From NCBI GenBank assembly GCA_964618855.1, contig CAZUCD010000124.1, positions 1 to 11,571 of the forward strand: a DNA stretch of 11,571 nucleotides, given 5' to 3'. Made by a program: the position numbers and the translations under genes. Positions 1 through 8,300 of the stretch are shown piece by piece (position 1 is the first letter of the stretch; every line of letters begins with the position of its first letter). Source of the stretch: CAZUCD01 sp964618855 (GTDB lineage Bacteria; Sumerlaeota; Sumerlaeia; SLMS01; JANRJK01). The notes beneath the pieces are model-generated. The model did no database searches, was not told the DNA's origin, and worked only from the letters and a program-made list of their open reading frames with translations.

Positions 1-1
1 G

Positions 2-1204
2 AAGGCGCTTATCGTCGACATCGGCGGCGGAAGCGTCGAGATGATCGTCGGCTCGCAGCGCGAGTGCTACTTTGCGGACAGCGCGAAGGTGGGCGTCCTC
101 CGCCTGCGCGACAGGTTCCCGCTCTCCGAACCCCCGCAGGGAAAGGAGCTCGACCGCATCCGCGAGCACGTCTCCCAGCAGCTCAAGTGGATGATGTCCC
201 AGGTGCGCGACGCAGGATTCGAGGAGATGGTGGGGACATCCGGAACGATCCTGGCGCTCGTCCAGCTCGCGCGTGCAGAGGGCAAGGCGCCGGGCCGCCT
301 GCACGGGACGCGCATCTCGCGGCGCAAGATCTCCGCGGTCGTGCAGCGCCTGTCGCGCATGACGCTGAAGGAACGCGAGGGCCTCTCCGGGCTCTCGGCT
401 CGCAGGGCGGACACGATCCTGCCCGGCGCGGTCCTGCTCGAGCGCATCATGGACGACCTCAGGATCGACGACTTCCGGGCGTGCACCTGGGCGCTCCGCG
501 AGGGCGTGCTGATCGACTACCTCGAGCGCCACCAGCCGCAGCTCCGCGCCGTGGCCACCTTCACCGACCCGCGCCGCCGCAGCGTCATGGCCCTCGCAGC
601 CCGGTGCCAGTGGCACGAGAAGCACAGCCGACAGGTCGCCTCGCTCGCCCTCCAGTTGTTCGACCAGCTCAAGGCCATGCACCAGCTCGAACCCGCGATG
701 CGCGAGGTGCTCGAGTTTGGATGCTACCTTCATGACATCGGCTACCTCGTGAGCCCGGAGGACCACCACAAGCACAGCAGGTACCTCGTGCTGAACGGGG
801 GGCTCCTCGGATTCACCCCGCAGGAGGTGCAACTCATCGGGGCTCTGTGCCGCTACCACCGCGGCAGGACCCCGAAGAAGAAGGACGAGGAGCTGGAGGG
901 ACTTCCGGCGAAGGCGCGCCGCGCCGGGGAGGTCCTGTCGGGGATCCTCCGGGTGGCCGATGGACTCGACCGGACGCACAACAGCCTCGTACACCGCGTC
1001 GAGTGCCACGCGGCTCCGCTCTCCCTGGACATCGTCGTGTTCGCGCACGGGGAGGCGGAGCTCGAGATGTGGTATGCGAGGAAGAAGGCCGATTTGCTGA
1101 CGGAGGTGCTCGGCGTCCCCGTGCGCCTCAAGCTGGACCACACCGCCGCCGCGTCCCCCAAACCCGCGGCCAAGGAGAAGGCGACACATGTTGGGAATCC
1201 ATAG
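2..1204 (+). CDS. ppx: Ppx/GppA-family exopolyphosphatase with C-terminal HD domain (5' partial)
   Basis: Members of this family hydrolyse terminal phosphates of inorganic polyphosphate and/or the 5' phosphate of pppGpp in the cytoplasm. The frame is already open at base 2 and reads into DIGGGSVE, the phosphate-binding motif of the ASKHA-fold Ppx/GppA family, so the gene begins upstream and the ATG at 41 is internal. In the visible 400 residues I see GTSGT (about 78-82) and RRADTILPGA (about 134-143), both family signatures. A C-terminal HD-type region then runs from about 190 to 330, with H205 (WHEKH), H244-D245 (LHDIGY), HHKHS (about 255), YHRG (about 285) and VADGLD (about 318-323). This resembles the long, E. 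coli Ppx-type layout rather than the short two-domain form. The tail (about 380-400) is low-complexity and overlaps the next gene by 17 nt, so they are probably co-translated. Ppx versus GppA substrate preference cannot be told from sequence. Confidence 0.93.
   Translation, partial: KALIVDIGGGSVEMIVGSQRECYFADSAKVGVLRLRDRFPLSEPPQGKELDRIREHVSQQLKWMMSQVRDAGFEEMVGTSGTILALVQLARAEGKAPGRLHGTRISRRKISAVVQRLSRMTLKEREGLSGLSARRADTILPGAVLLERIMDDLRIDDFRACTWALREGVLIDYLERHQPQLRAVATFTDPRRRSVMALAARCQWHEKHSRQVASLALQLFDQLKAMHQLEPAMREVLEFGCYLHDIGYLVSPEDHHKHSRYLVLNGGLLGFTPQEVQLIGALCRYHRGRTPKKKDEELEGLPAKARRAGEVLSGILRVADGLDRTHNSLVHRVECHAAPLSLDIVVFAHGEAELEMWYARKKADLLTEVLGVPVRLKLDHTAAASPKPAAKEKATHVGNP
1172..1177 (+). 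promoter_or_regulatory. Ribosome binding site of the first thymidylate-kinase-like gene
   Basis: AAGGAG lies 10 nt before the ATG at 1188, inside the 3' end of the ppx coding region. It supports the ATG at 1188 over the out-of-frame ATG at 1210 and points to translational coupling with ppx. Confidence 0.6.
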
Positions 1205-1913
1205 CCGCCATGAGTACCCGGGGCGCCTCATCGTCTTCGAGGGAATCGACGGGTCTGGCAAGTCCACCCAGGCGGCGCTCATCACAAAGTGGCTCCGCTC
1301 GCGCGGGGTCCCGGTCCACTTTACGGAGTGGAACTCATCCACGCTCGTCAAGAGCGCCACGAAGGCCGCGAAGAAGAAGGCCACGCTGACGCCGGCGACG
1401 TTCAGCCTGCTCCACGCGACGGACTTCGCCGACCGGTTCACGTACCAGATCCTCCCCCCCCTTAAGGCGGGCATGGTCGTCGTCGCCGACAGGTTCGCGT
1501 TCACCGCCTTCGCGCGCGACTGCGCCCGCGGCGTGGACCCGAGCTGGGTCCGCTCCATCTACAGCTTCGCCTTCAAGCCCGACCTTTCGCTCTACTTCAA
1601 GGTCCCGGTCGCGGTGTCGCTGGAGCGCCTCCTCTCCGCCCGAGCCAAGATCAAGTACTACGAGGCGGGGATGGACACGGGACTCTCGAAGGACCCGGAG
1701 GAGTGCTTCATCCTCTTCCAGCAGCGCGTCGTGGACCGCTACAACGAGATGGTCGCCGAGTTTGGGCTCGAGGTCATCGACGCCCGCGAGCCGATCTACA
1801 GCATGCAGCTCCACGTCCGCGAGGTGGTGAACAAGGTCCTCGCCGACTACCTGAAGGAATATCCCGAAATCGAGGATTCAGAAGAGGAAATCACCCAAGG
1901 ACAGCGGCCATGA
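1188..1913 (+). CDS. Thymidylate-kinase-like P-loop nucleotide kinase (paralog 1, intact Walker A)
   Basis: A 241-residue cytoplasmic P-loop protein of the thymidylate kinase (COG0125-like) superfamily. Visible are a Walker A GIDGSGKST (19-27), an LLHATDFADR segment (74-83) matching the nucleotide-binding helix of TMKs, an ADRF motif (100-103) matching their conserved DR[YFH], and PDLSLYFKV (131-139), the strand before the lid. Length is slightly above the usual 205-215, with an acidic tail (EIEDSEEE). Several canonical TMK motifs differ: the REPGG loop is replaced by TEWNSS (46-51), and the S-x-x-AYQ helix after DR is replaced by FTAFARDCARG. dTMP may therefore not be the substrate; a polyphosphate-linked or other nucleotide role is possible given the coupling to ppx, but that is inference. 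It starts inside ppx and ends in an ATGA overlap with its paralog. Third-position GC is very high (60 of 65 codons counted near the start). Confidence 0.88.
   Translation: MLGIHSRHEYPGRLIVFEGIDGSGKSTQAALITKWLRSRGVPVHFTEWNSSTLVKSATKAAKKKATLTPATFSLLHATDFADRFTYQILPPLKAGMVVVADRFAFTAFARDCARGVDPSWVRSIYSFAFKPDLSLYFKVPVAVSLERLLSARAKIKYYEAGMDTGLSKDPEECFILFQQRVVDRYNEMVAEFGLEVIDAREPIYSMQLHVREVVNKVLADYLKEYPEIEDSEEEITQGQRP
1897..1901 (+). promoter_or_regulatory. Ribosome binding site of the second thymidylate-kinase-like gene
   Basis: AAGGA stands 8 nt before the ATG at 1910, within the last codons of the preceding gene. It fixes 1910 as the start although the frame stays open upstream to 1703. The stop of gene 2 (TGA 1911-1913) overlaps this ATG. 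Confidence 0.6.
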
Positions 1914-2644
1914 AGCGCATCGAATTCTTCGGACCGGGACTTCCGTACATCAAGATCGGCGACCTGCCCGGGCGCCTGATCGTCATCGAGGGGAGCGACG
2001 GCGCGGGGCGCAGCACCCACGTCGGCCTCCTGCGCCAGTGGCTCGAACTCGAGGGCTTCGGCGTCGTCGAAACCGGGTGGGTTCGCTCGCAGCTCGTCCA
2101 CGACACCATCGAGACCGCGAAGGAGGGGCACACCATGAACGTGCTCACCTTCAACCTGCTCTACGCGACCGACCTTGCCGACCGTCTGGAGCACGAGATC
2201 ATCCCCGCGCTCAAGGCTGGCTTCATCGTGCTGTCGGACCGCTACATCTTCACCGCGCTCGCCCGCGCCCGGGCCCGCGACGCCTCGAAGGACGACTGGA
2301 TCCGCGGCCTCTTCGGATTCGCGCTCGTCCCCGACCTTGTCATCTACCTGAAGGCTGACGTGGACACGCTCCTGCGCCGCAGCCTCATGTCACGCGGCCT
2401 CGACTATTGGGAGTCCGGCCTCGACCAGAACCCGAACCTCGACCCGTACGACAGCTTCATCAAGTACCAGACCAAGCTCCTGCGCGAGTACGACAAGCTC
2501 GCCCGCGAGTTCAAGTTCGACGTCGTCGACGCCCGTGAGGAGATCCCCGCGGTGCAGGAGCAACTGCGCGCGATCATCGCCCGCCACCTCGAGATGGACC
2601 AGCAGATCCCCACCCCGCAGGGGGGGATGCACCGAAGGGGGTAG
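1910..2644 (+). CDS. Thymidylate-kinase-like protein (paralog 2, Walker A Lys replaced by Arg)
   Basis: A 244-residue paralog of the preceding protein; the two align almost without gaps from the P-loop to the C-terminal DARE motif. Shared features are LLYATDLADR (83-92), SDRYIFTALARARARD (109-124), PDLVIYLK (141-148), a lid-like SRGLDYWESGLD (161-172, matching the partner's YYEAGMD) and DAREEI (207-212). The P-loop reads GSDGAGRST (28-36), so the Walker A lysine that normally holds the beta/gamma phosphates is Arg34. This may be a catalytically weak or regulatory partner, or the arginine may be tolerated. It carries about 15 extra N-terminal residues relative to paralog 1 and a short Pro/Gly-rich tail. 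Coupled by an ATGA overlap to paralog 1, so equimolar synthesis and a heterodimer are plausible (TMKs are dimeric), but this is inference. The annotation as a dTMP kinase would be by family only. Confidence 0.86.
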   Translation: MKRIEFFGPGLPYIKIGDLPGRLIVIEGSDGAGRSTHVGLLRQWLELEGFGVVETGWVRSQLVHDTIETAKEGHTMNVLTFNLLYATDLADRLEHEIIPALKAGFIVLSDRYIFTALARARARDASKDDWIRGLFGFALVPDLVIYLKADVDTLLRRSLMSRGLDYWESGLDQNPNLDPYDSFIKYQTKLLREYDKLAREFKFDVVDAREEIPAVQEQLRAIIARHLEMDQQIPTPQGGMHRRG

Positions 2645-2646
2645 GG

Positions 2647-2656
2647 CCTCCGGAGG
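2647..2656. repeat. Short palindrome in the gap after the kinase pair
   Basis: CCTCCGGAGG is a perfect 10-bp palindrome starting 3 nt after the stop at 2644. The remainder of the 70-nt gap to the next gene shows no clear promoter or terminator. The palindrome has no loop and may be chance in GC-rich DNA. Confidence 0.3.
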
Positions 2657-2714
2657 ACCCGCTGCCGCCTGAATCCGCTCGCCACCGGGGCATTCGGGGC
2701 GCGACTTGGCAGCG

Positions 2715-5300
2715 ATGGCAAGGCGACGACGAACAACAGGTGCGCCCTCCCCTGACGGGGGGGGCGTTTCTGCTGCCCCCGCCCGCGACGGGGAGCTGCC
2801 ATCAGCCCCAACGCCCGCAGATGAATCGTGGACCGGCAAAGCCCTTGCCGCAGTGCTCCTCCTCGGCGCCGCGCTCCGACTGGTCGCCCTGGGTTCGCAG
2901 GATCTCTGGTTTGACGAGGTTCACACCTACACCGACGCGCTGCTGCCGAGCAGCAACAGTTCGGTGCACGCGCTCTTCTTCCGCATTACCAAGGCGGTGC
3001 TGGACTCCGGAGCGGCATTCGGGCTGTCGCGCGACACGCTCTTGCGGCTGTTTCCCGCCGCCTGCGGCACGCTGGCAGTCGTCGTGGTTTGGCGGCTCTG
3101 CACGATCCTGTGCGGGCGCGGGGCGGGTCTGGCGGCGGCGGCTGTGTTCGCGCTGTCGTCCTATCAGGTGATGTACGCGCGGGAGGCGCGGTTCTACGCC
3201 CCGCTCGTCTTCCTGTGCGCACTGGCTTGGTGGGCCGTGGCCGAGTTTTCCGAGCAGCGGCGGCCCTGGAGGTGGGCGCTGCTGGCGATTGTTCCATCGG
3301 CACTTTACCTGGCCTTCAGAATGCAGCCCACCGCGGCCCCATTCGCGGGTGCGATGGTGCTGTGGCTCTCCACGATGATGGCCTGGTCCGATCGGGGGCT
3401 CCCTTCGCTCCTTGGGCGGATACCGCAGATCGCGGGCGGGGCACGGTCACGCCTGGCCTCCTTGGCACTCGTCGTCCTCGCCCTAGCCGCGCTCTCGCCC
3501 ATGGGGTTCGCACTGGTTCGCCGAAACGTGCCCAAGCTTGAGGTGTCGGCTGAACGGCTCGAACAATTGTCCCCGGCATTCCTCTGGCAGCACATGCTCG
3601 ACTTGGGAGCCGGCATATCCGAGGGCCCGCTCGCCCTCGCCGCCGGGGTGCTCTTCGCGCTCTTCGCACTCGTAGGAGTGGCATCCCTGGCGAAGCGCGC
3701 GCCGCTGTGGCTGGCTGCCGCCGTCGGGACCATCGCCGCGACCTTCCTAGCGATTGTCGTGGTTCCTTCGCGGCTCGCCCCCCAGACCAAGTATGTCATC
3801 TACCTTGCGGTCCCGCTTGCGGTGCTCGCGGCCGAGGGCGTGGCCCACCTTCTGCGGTCCGGGAAGTTCCGTCCGGCCCTCGCCTTCGTGGGGACCTTGC
3901 TTGCGTTGCAGGCCATCCCAGTCCTCCGCGCCGCCACGGGCGAGAAAATGGCCGTGCGGCCACAGTTCGAGTGGCTCAACCGAAACGCTTCCCGTGGGGC
4001 CGTCATCTTCATCAACGGCCACGTGGGGATTCCCGCGGGTCTCTACGCGGACACGCTGGATCCCGCACTCCGGAAGCGGATCCACTACATGCCCTTCGAC
4101 GACGAGTCCACGCATCTCAAGGCCGAGGTGATCCGCTCCCACGCGAGGGCGGGCATCGAGTCCTACTTTGTCTGGGCGTGGCCGTGGGACGTGCCCGAGT
4201 CCCTCTCCGAGCTGCTGGATGCCCAGGGCGAGGTGGTCGCCGCGTGGCCGTCCATCCGTGGACACGACTATGATTGCCGACTCGTTCGCATCCCCCCCGC
4301 GCCCGTCCCTGCGCCGACCGACACGCTCGAACTGCGGGGGGGCCAGGTCGCCGGCTACAGCCGCCTCGCCGACCTGGACGGCGAGGAGACGCCGGACGGG
4401 GTCGATCTGGTCATCCGCAGCAGTGGCGCGGTCGAGTACCTTGCACCGCTGCGTCCGGGGGAATGGTCCATCGAGATTCACGCGACTGCGCAGGCGGGAG
4501 GGCTCGTGGTACTCGCCGTGGAGCCGGCGGGTGGCCGAACTGTGTACCTCTCCCGGAAGGCGGCGGGCCCACAGCCCATCACCCTTCGCGGAATCCTCCA
4601 CGTGGAGGCATCAACCGACCGCCTTGTGCTGAACCACGTGTCGGATCGTCCCGCGCAGAAGGGGCGCCGTGGACTTGACCAGGACCTGCGGATTCACTCG
4701 ATCCGATTGGCACGCGCGGTGGCGCCGGAAGGCGGGCAGCACGAAAACGAGATTGAGTTCCGGATCGCCGACACCATCGCCGTGGCGGACGGGACCGAGT
4801 CGCTTCCCGGGTGGAGGGCCGCGACGAGGAACGTGGAGTTCGAGCCCCCGGACGTTACGGGGGCGGGTCGTGCGAGGCTCCTGGGGAGGCGTCAGACAGC
4901 GCTCACGAGTCCCCCGTTTGCCGTGGTCGGGGGCGACCTGATGGCCATACGGCTCCGGGCTGGCCTGATGGACTGCCCGGGGACCATGATGAACTTTCGC
5001 GTGAACTACTTCGCCGAGGACGGGCGCCCTGTCGGCCGCGAGCACTTCATGACGTCCTACCTCCGGAACACATCGAGCTGGAGCCCCTACGTCGATGCGC
5101 TCGTGGGGAGGGAGTGGGAGGACATCCACGTGGTCAAGCAGGTGCCATCAGGCGCCGCTGCTGCGACCATCAGCGCGTTCCTATGGCCGACCGAGGACGA
5201 CTTCCCCGGCGCCCCCAATGTCGTGCGGCTGGGGAAGATTGCGATTAGGACCATGCTTGAGCGGTCGGACTTGCCGGATCGAGAGAAGGAGGTCGAGTAG
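2715..5300 (+). CDS. GT-C family membrane glycosyltransferase (PMT/ArnT-like, GT39-type) with large soluble C-terminus
   Basis: An 861-residue polytopic membrane protein that probably transfers a sugar from a polyprenyl-phosphate donor to a lipid, glycan or protein outside the cytoplasm. After a disordered Arg/Pro/Gly-rich N-terminus (1-40), the first membrane helix (about 43-60) leads into LWFDE (64-68), the acidic loop motif that carries the catalytic Asp/Glu in GT-C enzymes. YAREARFYAP (154-163) matches a second conserved loop of this group. Further hydrophobic segments lie at about 118-150, 161-176, 186-222, 246-268, 305-325, 331-350, 357-378 and 387-400. Residues about 410-525 form a soluble region typical of these proteins, and about 540-861 look like one or two beta-sandwich domains, possibly carbohydrate-binding. 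I chose the ATG at 2715; a TTG at 2706 in the same frame is an alternative with a slightly better placed purine run. The acceptor cannot be inferred. The cyclase/kinase gene follows 8 nt after the stop. Confidence 0.87.
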   Translation: MARRRRTTGAPSPDGGGVSAAPARDGELPSAPTPADESWTGKALAAVLLLGAALRLVALGSQDLWFDEVHTYTDALLPSSNSSVHALFFRITKAVLDSGAAFGLSRDTLLRLFPAACGTLAVVVVWRLCTILCGRGAGLAAAAVFALSSYQVMYAREARFYAPLVFLCALAWWAVAEFSEQRRPWRWALLAIVPSALYLAFRMQPTAAPFAGAMVLWLSTMMAWSDRGLPSLLGRIPQIAGGARSRLASLALVVLALAALSPMGFALVRRNVPKLEVSAERLEQLSPAFLWQHMLDLGAGISEGPLALAAGVLFALFALVGVASLAKRAPLWLAAAVGTIAATFLAIVVVPSRLAPQTKYVIYLAVPLAVLAAEGVAHLLRSGKFRPALAFVGTLLALQAIPVLRAATGEKMAVRPQFEWLNRNASRGAVIFINGHVGIPAGLYADTLDPALRKRIHYMPFDDESTHLKAEVIRSHARAGIESYFVWAWPWDVPESLSELLDAQGEVVAAWPSIRGHDYDCRLVRIPPAPVPAPTDTLELRGGQVAGYSRLADLDGEETPDGVDLVIRSSGAVEYLAPLRPGEWSIEIHATAQAGGLVVLAVEPAGGRTVYLSRKAAGPQPITLRGILHVEASTDRLVLNHVSDRPAQKGRRGLDQDLRIHSIRLARAVAPEGGQHENEIEFRIADTIAVADGTESLPGWRAATRNVEFEPPDVTGAGRARLLGRRQTALTSPPFAVVGGDLMAIRLRAGLMDCPGTMMNFRVNYFAEDGRPVGREHFMTSYLRNTSSWSPYVDALVGREWEDIHVVKQVPSGAAAATISAFLWPTEDDFPGAPNVVRLGKIAIRTMLERSDLPDREKEVE
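2743..2771 (+). terminator. Terminator-like GC hairpin within the first codons of the glycosyltransferase gene
   Basis: Bases 2743-2752 pair with 2757-2766 (9 Watson-Crick pairs plus one T-G) around a TGAC loop, followed at once by TTTCT. It lies about 100 nt after the stop of the kinase pair and about 30 nt into the glycosyltransferase frame. It could end most ppx-operon transcripts or attenuate the downstream gene. The T run is short, and eight consecutive G residues make chance pairing possible. Confidence 0.4.
5286..5293 (+). promoter_or_regulatory. Strong Shine-Dalgarno-like sequence ahead of the cyclase/kinase gene
   Basis: AAGGAGGT, a full-length match to the anti-Shine-Dalgarno, lies in the last codons of the glycosyltransferase gene. 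The nearest in-frame start is TTG at 5309, 15 nt away, which is longer than the usual 5-10 nt. The ATG at 5435 has only a weak purine stretch. This favours the TTG start but does not prove it. Confidence 0.45.
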
Positions 5301-5308
5301 CCGCCGAG

Positions 5309-8300
5309 TTGCAGGCGAGCCGGGGCAAAGGCCTTGGACTGGGAACCGTCGCCCGCCGCATCTGGCGCATCGAGGTTGCACCGAGTCCAAAGCAACTCGT
5401 TGCATTCCAAGACATAGCCCACGGAATCGAGTCGATGGCCGAGCCAGCACTTCTCGCGATAGTCTTCACGGACCTCGTGGACAGCACGCGACTTGTCTCC
5501 GAACTGGGGGACGTCGCAGGCGCTGCGTACATCGCGGAACACGACGAGTGCGCGCGAGCCGCCATGCGCGCCAGCGGAGGACGCGAAATCGACAAGAGCG
5601 ACGGGTTTCTGATGCTCTTTGCGCGGCCCATCGATGCGGTCAAGTTCGCGCTGTTGCTTCACGATGGGATTGCCGCCCTGTCCTCTCGATCTGGGGTCCA
5701 CCTTGCCACCCGAGTCGGCATCCATCTGGGCGAAGTTTACCTCCGCGAGTCGACGCCGGAAGCGATCCTGCATGGCGCAAAGGCTGTCGCGGCGGAGGGC
5801 ATTTCCATTGCGATAGCGGCTCGCACCATGTCCCTCGCAAAGGGCGGTCAGACCCTCATGACACGCGGGGCGTTCGACCTCGCACGGCGCGCGGCCGTGG
5901 GCGATGACTCGCTCCCGGCCGGCGTCCTGTGGATGGCGCATGGGCCGTACTCGCTAAAGGGGATCGATGCGTCCATCGAGATTGCGGAGGTCGGTGTGGA
6001 GGGCATTGCGCCGCTCCAAGCCCCCCCTGACAGCGAGAAGTGCCGTAGGGTGCCCGCCCACGGCGAAGAAGAAACCCTGGGCTGGCGCCCCGCTGTGGGC
6101 ATCGAAGTTCCCCGTCGCCAGCATTGGGTGATCTCCGGCCGCCTCGGGGAGGGAGGATTCGGAGAGGTCTGGCTCGCCAAACATCGCAAACTTGGGGCCT
6201 CGCGCGTATTCAAGTTTTGCTTCGAGCCTGAGCGCCTGCGCGGGCTGAAGCGCGAGGTCGTGCTCCTGCGCCTGCTCAAGGAGACGCTCGGCGAACGCAA
6301 CGATGTCGCGAAAGTGCTGGACTGGAACTTCGATGGTGCACCTTTCTTCATCGAGTTCGAGCACATTCCAGGAGGCGACCTCCGGGACTGGGCCGCATTG
6401 GTGGGTGGAGTCGCGCGTGTCCCCGTCGAGGCCAGGCTCCGCATTGTGCGCGACGTTGCGGACGCGCTGGCCGCCGCACACGGGGTGGGAGTCCTCCACA
6501 AGGACATCAAGCCGGGCAACATCCTCATCGAGGCCGCATCCGGCGGTTCCATTTCGAGGGTCGTGCTCACCGACTTCGGGATCGGCATGGTCACCGACCG
6601 GGAAGTCTTGGCGGAGAGGGGAATCACGGCGACAGGCCTGACCGATGTGGGGTCCACCTCGGAAAGTTCGCGGTCCGGAACGCGCAAATACATGGCGCCC
6701 GAGTTGGCGGACGGGCGTACGGCGACAACAGCAGCCGACATCTACTCCCTTGGTGTGGTTCTATACCAACTCGTCGCGGGCGATCTCGACAGGCCGCTTC
6801 ATGCCGAGTGGGAGCGCGACGTGTCCGACCCATACCTTCGGCACCTCATCAGGTCCTGCGTTGTGGTTGAACCCTCGCGTCGGGTACAGGGGGCGGGGGA
6901 GATGCGGCAGCGGCTCGAGGGTTGGGCCGATGCGAGACGGGCGATCGAACGACAGCGCGAGTGGAAGGTGACGCTGGCGAGCGGGTGCGTGCAGGCCGCG
7001 CTCGCGGGAACCGGGATCATCGTGGTCTTCAAGATCGGCATCCTCGCCGCCGCAGCCCATGCAGCCTGGGAATGGCACAGCCTCACCCCCGCGCTCGTCG
7101 CATTCAGCGACGTTACGCTGCGACTGTACGCCTCAATGTTCTTCATCATCGAGGCCCTCGTGATGATGCTGGCGGGCGCCCTCCTGGCCTTGGACGCGCG
7201 CTCGATCAAGGAGGAGTTGCACGCGGCAACCGGTGAGCCCACGCCCGAGGAGGAGGCGCTCTGGGACCTGCGAATCCGCGCCTTTGCCCTCACCTCCATC
7301 GGGCACGCCCCGTTGATCATCCTGACCTATCCATCGCGCAGGAGGGGGCTGGTTGCCGAACTCCGTGGTGATCGCTTGCCTGCGCGCCGGGGCCCCCCGG
7401 GATCGCGCAGGGATGCCATTCGAGCGATCCTGATGAGCACGCTCCTCCTGAACTATGCCGGCCTGATCGCGGGATTGCTGGGACTCGCGGCAGCCGGCAA
7501 CCGTAGCCTCGCTGTGTCGTCGCCACGGCGGGCATTGAGGTTGATCCTCGCCGTCGCCGTCGCCTCCGCCCTCGCGGGCTTCGTCGCGGAACCGATGCTC
7601 ACGAGCATGATGTCGCCTGGACTTGAGTTTCGCAACATGGGCGCCGCACGCGAGGTTCGCCGCGCGGCCACGCTGCTGCTGCGGGGTGGACATGTCGAGC
7701 CCGCTGCCAGGCTGCTCACGATCTCCCAAGACATGTGGGAACAGTCAGGGGAGCACCGCGGGATGGAGCCCTATGTCCAAATGCGCGCTGCAGAAGTGGC
7801 GGGGGACCGTGGTACGCTCCTGCTGGATCGCCTTCACACACCCGGCCCAGCCGCGGAGGCGTATGGAGATGCCGTCGAGTTGCTCCTCGGTGAGCGGGTC
7901 GATTCCCCCTGGCCAGAGCCCCCAACCAAGGAGCGACGACAGGCACAGCGGGGCTGGGCGCGCGCGCTCTCGCTCGCCGGCGAGCATGATCGCGCCATCC
8001 GGGTGTGCGGAGACCTGATAGCTGAATGCATGAATCCGGTTCGGGACGACCCCGGCGATCCGGCGTGGCGGCGACGCGAGGGTTCCTCGCACCTGGAAAT
8101 GGGATGCGCGCTCGTGCGGGCGAGGCGCACGGGTGCCACAGGTCACCTCGAACGCGCGGCGGCGCTTTATGCGCGGGAGGTCGACGCGGGGATCACCGAG
8201 GGAGGCGTAAAGCCCGCCTTGGCGGAGTCGCTGCTGTGGCTCGGCCTCGCCCACGAGGCCGCCGGGAGTGTCGGGGACGCGAAGGCGGCTTGGTCCCGCG

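Noticed and set aside
1703..1909. A 69-codon upstream extension of the second kinase-like gene
   Set aside because: It lies wholly inside the first kinase-like gene in another frame and its translation is Arg/Pro-rich. The ATG at 1910 has a ribosome site and begins where the protein becomes family-like.
2606..2628. C-rich/G-rich stretch near the end of the second kinase-like gene as a terminator
   Set aside because: The arms pair only with a mismatch or bulge, it lies before the stop codon, and no T run follows.
1188..2644. Assignment of the two P-loop proteins as polyphosphate kinase 2 because they adjoin ppx
   Set aside because: The lid, the ADRF/SDRY motifs and the LLxATDxADR helix fit the thymidylate kinase group, and I do not see PPK2's characteristic Walker B surroundings. 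Only a polyphosphate link by neighbourhood is left as a hypothesis.
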